From assembly GCA_013284265.1 (NCBI GenBank), contig JABTBR010000002.1:62001-126000 (forward strand): a DNA stretch of 64,000 nt, read 5' to 3'. This document shows positions 9,558-17,911 of the stretch, in pieces (position 1 is the stretch's first letter; each line of letters opens with the position of its first letter). Under the pieces are notes generated by a model. That model worked only from the letters and a program-made list of their open reading frames with translations, had not been told where the DNA came from and ran no database searches. This DNA comes from Oxalobacteraceae bacterium (GTDB lineage Bacteria; Pseudomonadota; Gammaproteobacteria; Burkholderiales; Burkholderiaceae_D). Both the position numbers and the translations under genes were made by a program.

Positions 9558-9959
9558 ATGACGGCACGCATCCTGATCGTCGAAGACAACCAGGCGAATA
9601 TGGACCTGCTGGTCTATCTGCTGACGGCCTTCGGCCACCAGGTGCTGCAAGCCTATGACGGCGAACAGGGCGTGGCGCTGGCGCTGGCCGAGCTGCCCGA
9701 CCTGATCATCTGCGATATCCAGCTGCCGCGGCTGGACGGCTACGGCGTGCTGGCGCGCCTGAAGGGCGAGCCGGCCACGCGCGCCATCCCCATCCTGGCC
9801 GCCAGCGCGCTGCCGCTGGCCGACAACGAGGCGCGCCTGCGCGCGGCCGGCTTCGACGGCTGCCTGTCCAAATTCTTCGAGCCCGAGACGCTGATGCCGA
9901 CACTGGCCCCCTTCCTGCCCCCCTTCCTGCCCCCCGCAGTGCAGGCCGCGCAAGCCTGA
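9558..9959 (+). CDS. Single-domain response regulator
   Basis: 133 residues comprising only a receiver domain: 'ILIVEDNQANMDLL', acceptor Asp in 'LIICDIQLPRLDG', and a switch Lys in 'LSKFFEP', where the usual Pro after Lys is replaced by Phe. A short Pro/Ala-rich tail follows. The start at 9558 has ACGGAGG upstream. With no output domain it probably acts by protein contact or as a phosphate shuttle from the REC-kinase encoded just before it. Confidence 0.9.
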   Translation: MTARILIVEDNQANMDLLVYLLTAFGHQVLQAYDGEQGVALALAELPDLIICDIQLPRLDGYGVLARLKGEPATRAIPILAASALPLADNEARLRAAGFDGCLSKFFEPETLMPTLAPFLPPFLPPAVQAAQA

Positions 9960-9985
9960 ACCGCTCCAGCCAATTAAATCCCGGC

Positions 9986-10036
9986 AGCCTTAATTTCCCT
10001 ACAGCTTTAACTTCCCTGCAGCTTTAACTTCCCGAC
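9986..10036. repeat. 17-bp tandem repeat, three copies
   Basis: Units at 9986-10002, 10003-10019 and 10020-10036 follow the pattern AGCTTTAACTTCCCTGC with one to three differences. They lie between the lone receiver gene and a candidate sRNA. No ORF uses them. Function unknown. Confidence 0.7.
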
Positions 10037-10070
10037 AGCATGGCCGCTTCGTCATCGTAGTTTTACGGTA

Positions 10071-10099
10071 TTGCGGCGCAGCATCAATCGGCCTATATT
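10071..10099 (+). promoter_or_regulatory. Promoter of candidate small RNA
   Basis: TTGCGG (10071-10076) and TATATT (10094-10099) are separated by 17 bp. Predicted transcription begins near 10106. No open reading frame follows before a strong terminator at 10140-10173. Confidence 0.5.
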
Positions 10100-10105
10100 G
10101 GAACT

Positions 10106-10173
10106 GTCTCCTCCAACCGTTCCCCGAACATTGGATTCCAGCCCGCGCCGCAAGGTTCGCGGGCTTTTTTTTT
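10106..10173 (+). ncRNA. Candidate ~68-nt trans-acting small RNA
   Basis: Between a promoter-like element and a Rho-independent terminator lies a short transcript. It has a 5' single-stranded CUCCUCC, complementary to Shine-Dalgarno sequences. A small hairpin follows, with outer stem UCCAA/UUGGA and inner stem GUUC/GAAC closing a CCC loop. The terminator hairpin ends in at least eight U residues. This architecture is typical of Hfq-dependent sRNAs that block ribosome binding. I do not recognise a named family. It could instead be only the terminator of the upstream receiver gene, but the independent promoter argues for its own transcript. Confidence 0.5.
10140..10173 (+). terminator. Rho-independent terminator
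   Basis: The stem AGCCCGCG (10140-10147) pairs with CGCGGGCT (10158-10165) and is followed by a T run to 10173. It ends the candidate sRNA and any read-through from the receiver gene. Confidence 0.85.
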
Positions 10174-10213
10174 GTCCGCGCGGGCAAGCTTCGCCAAAGC
10201 TGGATAGAATATT

Positions 10214-10231
10214 GTTTATTTGAAAATAAAC
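10214..10231. promoter_or_regulatory. Inverted repeat, likely TetR-type operator
   Basis: GTTTATTT-GA-AAATAAAC is a perfect 8+8 inverted repeat, 57 bp before the regulator gene in an AT-rich promoter region. A second, looser inverted pair (CTAAACAAT at 10241-10249 and ATTGTTTTAG at 10266-10275) follows. Placement suits autoregulation of the efflux operon. Confidence 0.6.
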
Positions 10232-10287
10232 TATACAAAACTAAACAATCGATCTACTTATATCAATTGTTTTAGTTATGTGTTTAA

Positions 10288-10992
10288 ATGCCGTCCATGA
10301 CGACCATTCCCACCCCCGACCCCAGCAAGCCAGCCGAAGATGCCCGCAAGCCACGTTCGGATGGCGAGCAGTCGCGCGAGCGCCTGCTCGGCGCCGCCCT
10401 CGGCCTGTTTGCCGCCCAGGGTTACGCGCGCACTTCCACCCGTGAAATCGCCAAGGCGGCCGGCGCCAATGTGGCGGCCATCAGCTACTACTTCGGCGAC
10501 AAGGCCGGCCTCTACCGCGCCACCTTCGGCGCCATGTGCTCCGGCCCGCAGACCAATGTGCCGCTGTTCGAGCAGCCCCACTTCACGCTGCGCGATGCGC
10601 TCAGCGGCTACTACCAGCAGATGCTGGGACCGCTGCACGAGGGCGAGCACGCCGAACAGCTGCTGCGCCTGTGGTACCGCGAAATGCTCGAACCGACCGG
10701 CCTGTGGGCCGAGGAAATCGAACAGGGCATCCGCCCGGAGCACGAGGCGCTGGTGCGGGTGCTGTGCCGCCATCTCGGCCTGGCGGCGCCCACCGACGAC
10801 GTGCAGCGGCTGGCCTACGCCATCGCCGCGCTGGCCGTGCAGATCATGATGGGGCGCGACATCGTCAAGGCGATCACGCCCCAGTTGCTGGCCACGCCCG
10901 GCTCGATCGACCAATGGGCGGTACACCTGATCGGCTATGCCGAAGCAATGGTGGCCGCCGAATACCAGAAACTTCATAAGGGAAAAGCATGA
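10288..10992 (+). CDS. TetR/AcrR-family repressor of the RND operon
   Basis: 234 residues. The N-terminal TetR helix-turn-helix is clear ('RERLLGAALGLFAAQGYARTSTREIAK...ISYYFGDKAGLY'). The C-terminal part resembles the CerR-type ligand-binding domain (DUF1956). An in-frame ATG at 10297 is an alternative start; neither has a good ribosome-binding site. The stop overlaps the next start as ATGA, so it is translationally coupled to the efflux outer-membrane gene. It probably represses the operon and is released by a pump substrate. Confidence 0.9.
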   Translation: MPSMTTIPTPDPSKPAEDARKPRSDGEQSRERLLGAALGLFAAQGYARTSTREIAKAAGANVAAISYYFGDKAGLYRATFGAMCSGPQTNVPLFEQPHFTLRDALSGYYQQMLGPLHEGEHAEQLLRLWYREMLEPTGLWAEEIEQGIRPEHEALVRVLCRHLGLAAPTDDVQRLAYAIAALAVQIMMGRDIVKAITPQLLATPGSIDQWAVHLIGYAEAMVAAEYQKLHKGKA

Positions 10993-12395
10993 AACTATTC
11001 CGCAAGGCGGCCATGGTTGCCGCCGCCGGCGCGCTCAGCGCCTGCGCCGCGCAGGGACCGGCGCCGCAGGTAGCGGCCGAGGCGCCGCCGCAATGGCAGG
11101 CGCCACTGCCGCACCAGGGCAAGGTCGGCGACCTGGCACGCTGGTGGCAGGACCAGGGCGACCCGCTGCTGGTCGAGCTGATCGCCTCGGCCCAGCAGGC
11201 CAGCCCCAGTGTGGCCAGCGCCGCCGCGCGCATCGCCGCCTCGCGCGCCGAGCGCGTGGCCGCCGGTGCCGCGCTCGCGCCCACCCTCGATGGCGCGGCC
11301 AGCATAGGCCGCGCCAGCCAGCAGTCGGCCGTGCCGCTCGGGACCACCTCGCAGGCGGCCCTGCAGGCCGGCTGGGAAATCGATCTGTTCGGCGCCGGCC
11401 GCGCGGCCCGCGACGCGGCCCAGGCGCGCTTCGACGGCGCCCAGGCGGGCTGGCACGAGGCGCGCGTGTCGGTCGCGGCCGAAGTGGCCAACCAGTATTA
11501 CAGCCTGCGCGCCTGCGAGCAGCTGCTGGCCGTGGCGCGGCTGGACGCGGCCTCGCGCGCCGACACCGCGCGCATCACGGAGCTGAGCACCCGGGCCGGC
11601 TTCCAGGCCCCCGCCACGGCGGCGCTGGCGCGCGCCAGTGCCGCCGACGGCAACAGCCGCGCGGTGGCCCAGCGCGCCGCCTGCGACATCGGCGTCAAGT
11701 CGCTGGTGGCGCTGACGGCGCTGTCCGAACCGGCGCTGCGCCAGAAGCTGGCGGGCAGCGCGCCCGGGTCTACGTTACCGCTGGCACTGGCGCCCGCCAT
11801 CGCCATCGCCGAACTGCCGGCCAATGTGCTGAGCCAGCGGCCCGACGTATTTACCGCCGAGCGCGAAGTGACGGCCGCCAGCCATGAAGTGGGCGGCGCG
11901 CGGGCGCAGCGCTTCCCGCGCCTGTCCCTGTCCGGCTCGGTCGGCATCGCCAACTTCCGCAGCGCCGGCGACAACACCAAACTCGATACCTGGAGCATCG
12001 GCCCGCTGGCGCTGACCGTGCCGATCTTCGATGGCGGCCGGCGCCGCGCCAATGTGGACGCGGCCAGCGCGCGCTACGACGCCGCCGTGGCCAACTACCG
12101 CGCCAGCGTGCGCCAGGCCGTCAGCGAGGTCGAACAGGCGCTGGTCAACCTGGGCAGCACCGCCGAACGCGAGGGCGACGCCCGCACCGCGCTCGAAGGC
12201 TATCGGGTGTCCTTCGTGGCCACCGAAGACCGCTACAAGAATGGCCTGGCCAGCCTGCTGGAACTGGAAGACGCGCGCCGCACCCGCCTGGCCGCCGAAG
12301 ACACCGTGGTCAACCTCCAGCGCGAACGCAGCAGCGCCTGGGTAGCCCTGTACCGCGCCGCCGGCGGCGGCTGGACCGCCCCCGCCGCCAACTGA
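10989..12395 (+). CDS. RND efflux outer-membrane lipoprotein, NodT/OprM type
   Basis: 468 residues with a lipoprotein signal and lipobox 'LSAC' (Cys about 19), followed by the two repeats of the outer-membrane efflux protein family. The NodT hallmark 'LSQRPDVFTAEREVTAASHEVGGARAQRFPRL' is present (quoted in part: 'LSQRPDVFTAEREV'), as is 'VPIFDGGRRRANVDAA'. It forms the outer-membrane channel for the pump encoded by the next two genes. The C-terminus ends in 'YRAAGGGW', normal for the family. Confidence 0.93.
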   Translation: MKLFRKAAMVAAAGALSACAAQGPAPQVAAEAPPQWQAPLPHQGKVGDLARWWQDQGDPLLVELIASAQQASPSVASAAARIAASRAERVAAGAALAPTLDGAASIGRASQQSAVPLGTTSQAALQAGWEIDLFGAGRAARDAAQARFDGAQAGWHEARVSVAAEVANQYYSLRACEQLLAVARLDAASRADTARITELSTRAGFQAPATAALARASAADGNSRAVAQRAACDIGVKSLVALTALSEPALRQKLAGSAPGSTLPLALAPAIAIAELPANVLSQRPDVFTAEREVTAASHEVGGARAQRFPRLSLSGSVGIANFRSAGDNTKLDTWSIGPLALTVPIFDGGRRRANVDAASARYDAAVANYRASVRQAVSEVEQALVNLGSTAEREGDARTALEGYRVSFVATEDRYKNGLASLLELEDARRTRLAAEDTVVNLQRERSSAWVALYRAAGGGWTAPAAN

Positions 12396-12423
12396 TCCCC
12401 GACGAACGATAGACGGAAACAAG

Positions 12424-13584
12424 ATGAACAACATTAAACTGAACCCCATGGCCTGCGCAGTGCTGGCCGCCACCACCCTGGCCGGCGCCGGCTTCGCGCT
12501 GTACGCCCCGGCCAGCGTCGCCGCCGACGACGCCAAGGCGGCGCCGCCGAAAGCGGCGCTGACCGTCACCACGGTCCAGCCGGAAGCGGGCCGCCTGCCG
12601 ATCAAGCTGGCCGCCAACGGCAACGTCGCCGCCTGGCAGGAAGCGATCATCGGCAGCGAATCGAACGGCCTGCGCCTGACCGAGGTCCGGGTCAACGTGG
12701 GCGACGTGGTCAAGGCCGGCCAGGTGCTGGCCGTGTTCTCGGCCGACAGCGTCAACGCCGACGTGGCCCAGGCCCGCGCCGCCGTGCAGGAAGCCGAAGC
12801 CAATGCCGCCGAGGCGATCGCCAACGCGGCGCGCGCCCGCTCGCTCAAGAGCAGCGGCGCCCTGAGCGAACAGCAGATCACCCAGTACTACACCGCCGAG
12901 CAGACCGCCAACGCGCGCATCGCCTCGGCGCGCGCCGCGCTGGCCAGCCAGCAGCTGCGCCTGAAATACACCCAGGTGCTGGCGCCCGACAGAGGCGTGA
13001 TCTCGGCGCGCCTGGCCACCGTCGGTTCGGTGGTCGGCGCCGGCACGGAACTGTTCCGCATGATCCGCCAGGGCCGCCTGGAATGGCGCGCCGAAGTGGT
13101 AGCCTCCGATCTGGCCCGCATCAAGGTCGGCGGCGGCGCCGTCGTCAAGGCCGCCAATGGCAGCGAACTGACCGGCAAGGTGCGCATGATCGCGCCGACC
13201 CTGGACCCGCAGACCCGCTCGGCGCTGGTGTATGTGGACCTGCCGGCCAGCGCCGCCGCGGACGCCCCGTTCAAGGCCGGCATGTATGCCTCCGGCCAGT
13301 TCGAACTGGGCACCTCGGACGCGATGACCGTGCCGCAGCAGGCCATCGTCGTGCGCGACGGCTTCAGCTATGTGTTCCGCCTGAACGCCGACAAGCGCGT
13401 CAGCCAATTGAAGGTCAAGGCCGGACGCCGCCTGGCCGACCGCATCGAGGTGCTCGACGGCCTGAGCGCCGGCACCCCGGTGGTGGTCAGCGGCGCCGGC
13501 TTCCTCAACGATGGCGACCTGGTGCACAACGTGCCGGCGGTCGCCGCCAGCGCCAGCGCCAGCAGCGGCAAAGCCGTTAAGTAA
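12424..13584 (+). CDS. RND efflux periplasmic adaptor (membrane fusion protein)
   Basis: 386 residues with an N-terminal signal/anchor, a lipoyl-like half-motif ('VRVNVGDVVKAGQVLAVF'), a helical hairpin rich in Ala ('ARAAVQEAEANAAEAIANAA'), the second lipoyl half ('TQVLAPDRGVISARLATVG') and a beta-barrel and membrane-proximal domain. It bridges the inner-membrane pump to the outer-membrane channel. It lies 28 bases after the channel gene and 9 bases before the pump gene. The N-terminus has no obvious lipobox, so it is probably anchored by an uncleaved helix or soluble in the periplasm. Confidence 0.92.
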   Translation: MNNIKLNPMACAVLAATTLAGAGFALYAPASVAADDAKAAPPKAALTVTTVQPEAGRLPIKLAANGNVAAWQEAIIGSESNGLRLTEVRVNVGDVVKAGQVLAVFSADSVNADVAQARAAVQEAEANAAEAIANAARARSLKSSGALSEQQITQYYTAEQTANARIASARAALASQQLRLKYTQVLAPDRGVISARLATVGSVVGAGTELFRMIRQGRLEWRAEVVASDLARIKVGGGAVVKAANGSELTGKVRMIAPTLDPQTRSALVYVDLPASAAADAPFKAGMYASGQFELGTSDAMTVPQQAIVVRDGFSYVFRLNADKRVSQLKVKAGRRLADRIEVLDGLSAGTPVVVSGAGFLNDGDLVHNVPAVAASASASSGKAVK

Positions 13585-13593
13585 GGAGTTCCC

Positions 13594-16500
13594 GTGAATT
13601 TTTCCTCTCTATCGATCAAGAACCCGATCCCCGCGATCATGCTGTTCGCGCTGCTGACGCTGGCCGGCCTGCTGGCCTACCGCGCCAATCCGGTACAGGA
13701 TTTCCCGGACATCGAGCTGCCCATCGTCACCGTGACGGCGGTGCTGGACGGCTCCGCGCCGGCCCAGCTGGAAACCGAAGTGGCACGCAAGATCGAGGAT
13801 TCGGTCGCCTCGCTGCAGGGCGTGAAAAACATCCACACCAATGTACTCGACGGCGTGGCCACCGTGATCGTCGAATTCGTGCTGGAAAAACAGATCTCGG
13901 ACGCCGTCAATGACGTGCGCGACGCGGTCGCCCGCGTCAAGGCCGACCTGCCAGCCGAACTGCGCGATCCGACCGTGACGAAGATGAGCACGGCCGGGCG
14001 CACCATCCTGACCTTCATCGCCGCGCCGGCCAAGGGCGTGAGCAATCCGCTCGACGAGCAGGAACTGAGCTGGTTCGTCGACCATACGGTCACCAAGCGC
14101 TTGCTGTCGGTGCCGGGCATCGGCGCGGTCAAGCGGGTCGGCGGCGTGTACCGCGAAATCCGCGTGGAACTGGACGACGCGCGCATGGCCGCGCTACGGG
14201 TGTCGGCGCTGGAAGTGTCGCAGCAACTGCGCATGACCCAGAAGGAGGCGCCGGGTGGGCGCGGCGACGTGTCAGGTGCGGAGCAGTCGGTGCGCACCAT
14301 CGCCACCGTCAAGAGCGCGGCCGAACTGTCCGCCATCGATGTGCCGCTGCAGGACGGACGCCATATCCGCCTCGACCAGGTGGCCACCATCACCGATACG
14401 GTGTCGGAACCGCGCTCGCTGGCCGAGCAGGACGGCAAGCGCGTGATCGGCTTTGAAATCTTCCGCACCAAGGGCGCCAGCGAAACCACGGTGGCGGCCG
14501 GCGCGCGCGAAGCCATCGCCGAACTGCAAAAGGAACACCCGAACGTGGCGCTGCAGCAGTCGATCGACAACGCCCAGCCGGTGGAAGAGAACTTCATCGG
14601 CTCCATGGAGCTACTGTACGAGGGTGCGCTGCTGGCCGTGCTGGTGGTGTGGTGGTTCCTGCGCGACTGGCGCGCCACCCTGGTGGCCGCCGCCGCGCTG
14701 CCGCTGTCGGTGATGCCTGCCTTCCTGGGTATCTACTGGTTCGGCTACACCCTCAACACGGTGACCTTGCTGTCGCTGGCCCTGGTGGTCGGCGTGCTGG
14801 TCGATGACGCAATCGTCGAGATCGAAAATATCGCGCGTCACCTGCGCATGGGCAAGTCGCCGATGGAAGCGGCCATGGAGGCGGCCGACGAAATCGGCAT
14901 GGCGGTGATCGCCACCACCTTCGCGCTGGTGGCGGTGTTCCTGCCGACCGCCTTCATGAGCGGCGTGCCTGGCCTGTTCTTCAAGCAGTTCGGCTGGACC
15001 GCCGTGCTGGCGGTGCTGGCATCGCTGGTGGTGGCGCGTCTGCTCACGCCGATGATGGCGGCCTACATCATGAAACCGGTCGCGCATGCGGAAGAAAAAG
15101 ACGGCTGGATCATGCAGCGCTACATCCGCGTGATGCGCTGGTGCCTGACCCACCGTCTGGTGACGGCAATCGCCTCGGGCCTGTTCTTCGTCGGCTCGAT
15201 CATGCTGGTGCCACTGCTGCCGACAGGCTTCGTGCCGCCTGCGGACCGCAGCCAGACCCAGATCAACCTGGAGCTGCCGCCTGGCTCGACCTTGCGTGAA
15301 ACCCGGGTCGTGGCCGAACGCGCGCGCCAGGCCGCGATGCAGGTGCACGGCATCACCGGCGTATTCAGTTCGGTGGGCGGCGGCTCCAGCGGCGACGCCT
15401 TCGCACCGGGCGCGGCGGCCGAGGCGCGCCGCGCCGTGCTGACCCTGACCACCGTGCACCGTACCGACCGCAAGGAATCGATGGCCCAGCTGGAAGACCA
15501 GATCCGCCACCGCCTCGACGAGATTCCCGGCGCGCGCTTCACCGTCGGCCCGGCCGACACCGGCGTGAAAATGCAACTGGTGCTGCGCAGCGACGATCCG
15601 GTGGCGCTGACCGAATCGGCCCAGAAGGTGGAACGCGAACTGCGCACGCTCAAGGGCGTGGGCAACGTCAGCTCCAGCGCCTCGCTGGTACGCCCGGAAA
15701 TCATCGTGCGGCCCGACTTCGCCAAGGCCGCCGACCTGGGCGTGACGGCGGCGGCCATCGGCCAGACCGTGCGCGTGGCCACCGCCGGCGACTACGACAC
15801 CGACATGACCAAGATGAACCTGGCCGAACGCCAGGTGCCGATCCGCGTCAAGCTGCCCGACGCCGTGCGCGCCGACCTGGACGCGATCGGCCGCCTGACC
15901 GTGCCGGGCAAGAACGGCCCGGTCATGCTCGCCACCGTGGCCGCGATCACGATGGAAAGCGGCCCGGCTCAGATCGACCGCCTGAACCGCAGCCGCAATG
16001 TGACGCTGGACGTGGAACTGGGCGGCCGCTCGCTCGGTGAAGTCAATACCGAAGCGCGCGCCCTGCCCTCGATGAAGGCGCTGCCGCCGTCGGTGACCAT
16101 CGCCGAACTGGGCGACGCCCAGGAGATGGCCAATCTGTTCGCCAGCTTCGGCCTGGCCATGCTGATCGGCGTGATCTGCATCTACTGCGTGCTGGTGCTG
16201 CTGTTCAAGGACTTCATGCAGCCGGTGACGATCCTGGCCGCGCTGCCGCTGTCGATAGGCGGCGCCTTCGTGGCCCTGCTGGTCACGCGCCAGGCGCTGT
16301 CGATGCCGTCGATGATCGGCCTGATCATGCTGATGGGGATTGTGACGAAAAACTCAATCTTGTTGGTTGATTATGCTATTCTGGCCCGTCAGGACGGCAT
16401 GAGCCGCTTCGACGCACTGGTCGATGCCTGTCACAAGCGTAGCCGTCCGATTTTGATGACCACCATTGCCATGGGTGCCGGCATGATGCCGCTGGCCCTG

Positions 16501-16722
16501 GGCTGGGGCGCCGACCCGAGCTTCCGCTCGCCGATGGCCATTGCCGTGATCGGCGGCCTGATCACCTCGACTCTGCTGAGTCTGCTGGTGGTGCCGGCCG
16601 TGTTCACCTACATCGACGACCTGGAGCATCTGCTCAAGCGCATCAGCGCCAGGCTGCGCCGCCACAAGCATCCGGTGGCGCCGCCGGCCGGCGTGACCGG
16701 CACCGCGTTGGGCGAACACTGA
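13594..16722 (+). CDS. RND multidrug efflux permease (HAE-1 type)
   Basis: 1042 residues, the normal length for an RND permease, starting at GTG 13594 after AAGGAG. The proton-relay Asp pair is in 'VGVLVDDAIVEIENI' and the matching Lys in 'GIVTKNSILLVDYA'. It has twelve predicted membrane helices with two large periplasmic loops. It should export hydrophobic compounds by proton antiport together with the adaptor and channel encoded upstream. Substrate range cannot be inferred. Confidence 0.95.
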   Translation: MNFSSLSIKNPIPAIMLFALLTLAGLLAYRANPVQDFPDIELPIVTVTAVLDGSAPAQLETEVARKIEDSVASLQGVKNIHTNVLDGVATVIVEFVLEKQISDAVNDVRDAVARVKADLPAELRDPTVTKMSTAGRTILTFIAAPAKGVSNPLDEQELSWFVDHTVTKRLLSVPGIGAVKRVGGVYREIRVELDDARMAALRVSALEVSQQLRMTQKEAPGGRGDVSGAEQSVRTIATVKSAAELSAIDVPLQDGRHIRLDQVATITDTVSEPRSLAEQDGKRVIGFEIFRTKGASETTVAAGAREAIAELQKEHPNVALQQSIDNAQPVEENFIGSMELLYEGALLAVLVVWWFLRDWRATLVAAAALPLSVMPAFLGIYWFGYTLNTVTLLSLALVVGVLVDDAIVEIENIARHLRMGKSPMEAAMEAADEIGMAVIATTFALVAVFLPTAFMSGVPGLFFKQFGWTAVLAVLASLVVARLLTPMMAAYIMKPVAHAEEKDGWIMQRYIRVMRWCLTHRLVTAIASGLFFVGSIMLVPLLPTGFVPPADRSQTQINLELPPGSTLRETRVVAERARQAAMQVHGITGVFSSVGGGSSGDAFAPGAAAEARRAVLTLTTVHRTDRKESMAQLEDQIRHRLDEIPGARFTVGPADTGVKMQLVLRSDDPVALTESAQKVERELRTLKGVGNVSSSASLVRPEIIVRPDFAKAADLGVTAAAIGQTVRVATAGDYDTDMTKMNLAERQVPIRVKLPDAVRADLDAIGRLTVPGKNGPVMLATVAAITMESGPAQIDRLNRSRNVTLDVELGGRSLGEVNTEARALPSMKALPPSVTIAELGDAQEMANLFASFGLAMLIGVICIYCVLVLLFKDFMQPVTILAALPLSIGGAFVALLVTRQALSMPSMIGLIMLMGIVTKNSILLVDYAILARQDGMSRFDALVDACHKRSRPILMTTIAMGAGMMPLALGWGADPSFRSPMAIAVIGGLITSTLLSLLVVPAVFTYIDDLEHLLKRISARLRRHKHPVAPPAGVTGTALGEH

Positions 16723-16738
16723 TCAAGGAGAATTAAAA

Positions 16739-17203
16739 ATGGAAGCACAAGTACAAGAACTGCCCGGCGTCACCGTCGCCTACCTGCGCTACAAGGGGGC
16801 GTTCGGCGCGCCTATCGGCGACTTCTGGAAGGAAGTGTTCACGCCCTGGCAGCAGGCCAGCGGCCTGACCGGCCGCACCACCTACGGCGTGGCCCAGGAC
16901 GATCCGAGCACCACCCCGGCCGGCGAATGCCGCTACGACGCCTGCGTCGAAGTGCCGGACGATTACCAGCCGGGCGGCCCCGCCAAGCTGGCCACGCTGG
17001 CCGGTGGACGCTACGCGGTGACCCACTTCAAGGGCCGCGGCGACCAGATCCCTGGCGCCTGGCAGGCCTTCTTCGGCGACTGGTTCCCGCACAGCGGCCT
17101 GCAGCTGGACCAGCGCCCCAGCTTCGAGCGCTACCCTGCCAACTACGTGATGGACCCGGAGACCGGCGTGTTTGAATGTGATCTCTGCATCGCAGTCAAG
17201 TAA
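16739..17203 (+). CDS. GyrI-like small-molecule binding protein
   Basis: 154 residues of the GyrI/SbmC-like (AraC effector-binding) domain: 'VQELPGVTVAYLRYKGAFG' at the N-terminus, 'YDACVEVPDDYQ', 'GGRYAVTHFKG' and 'ERYPANYVMDPETGVFECDLCIAVK' at the end. Stand-alone members bind or hydrolyse small aromatic toxins or protect gyrase. It sits 16 bases after the RND permease with a GGAG-type site, so it belongs to the same operon. That suggests a role in sensing or detoxifying the pump substrate. Confidence 0.85.
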   Translation: MEAQVQELPGVTVAYLRYKGAFGAPIGDFWKEVFTPWQQASGLTGRTTYGVAQDDPSTTPAGECRYDACVEVPDDYQPGGPAKLATLAGGRYAVTHFKGRGDQIPGAWQAFFGDWFPHSGLQLDQRPSFERYPANYVMDPETGVFECDLCIAVK

Positions 17204-17224
17204 GCTGACATGAAGTAAGCCAGG

Positions 17225-17261
17225 CGGGGCCTGTTGCCAGTGATGGCGACAGGCCCCGTTT
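17225..17261 (+). terminator. Rho-independent terminator of the RND operon
   Basis: A long stem CGGGGCCTGTTGCC (17225-17238) pairs, with one mismatch, with GGCGACAGGCCCCG (17245-17258) around a 6-base loop, followed by a short T run. It closes the TetR-to-GyrI operon. Confidence 0.8.
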
Positions 17262-17395
17262 GCCATTTCAAGATCATCGCGCCTCCTTCTGCGGCGCTGT
17301 ATGGATGGGGCCTAACTCGCGCGACAATCGCAAAGGATTGTCGTATAGTTGGCTGCCCTATCACCATTCCATTCAACAGTCTTTGAGGAACCGCA

Positions 17396-17701
17396 ATGAA
17401 AAAACTGCTCGCCATCCTTTCCCTGAGCTGCTTCTCCATGTCCGCCTTCGCCGCCACCGAAGCGTCGGCGCCCAAGGGAGCGCAGCAAAGCAAAATGGTC
17501 ACCTGCAACGCCGATGCGGCGGGCAAAAAGGGCGACGAACGCAAGGCCTTCATGAAGGAGTGCCTGAGCGCCAAGCCGGCAGCGGCGGCCGCCCCCGTCA
17601 CCCAGCAAAGCAAGATGAAAACCTGTAACGCCGACGCGGCGGGCAAAAAGGGCGATGAGCGCAAAGCCTTCATGAAAACCTGCCTGAGCGCCGCCAAGTA
17701 A
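17396..17701 (+). CDS. PsiF-repeat periplasmic protein
   Basis: 101 residues with a signal peptide ('LLAILSLSCFSMSAFA') and two PsiF repeats. Each holds 'QQSKM..CNADAAGKKGDERKAFMK.CLSA' (here abbreviated with dots), with two conserved Cys per repeat. PsiF in E. coli is phosphate-starvation inducible; its function is unknown. The gene stands alone with its own start after GAGG. No Pho box was identified by eye. Confidence 0.9.
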   Translation: MKKLLAILSLSCFSMSAFAATEASAPKGAQQSKMVTCNADAAGKKGDERKAFMKECLSAKPAAAAAPVTQQSKMKTCNADAAGKKGDERKAFMKTCLSAAK

Positions 17702-17911
17702 TCAGCACGGATGCGCAGCCGCGCGCCTCCCGCGCGCGCGGCGCGTCACACCGGCCGCAATGACGCCATCCCCGTTTCGGCAGAAAATACTTTTGCAGCA
17801 GTTTGGGCCGCATTGCGCAAGCCCCCACAGCGCATATCATTTTTTTGATTATGTAACAACGTTGACACATTTACTCCATAATCTCTCTCCCAATTCAACG
17901 GAGGGACTCCA

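Noticed and set aside
17862..17882. TTGACA and CATAAT before the phospholipase gene as a promoter
   Set aside because: The two elements are only 9 bp apart, too close for sigma-70; no alternative pair at 16-18 bp was convincing.
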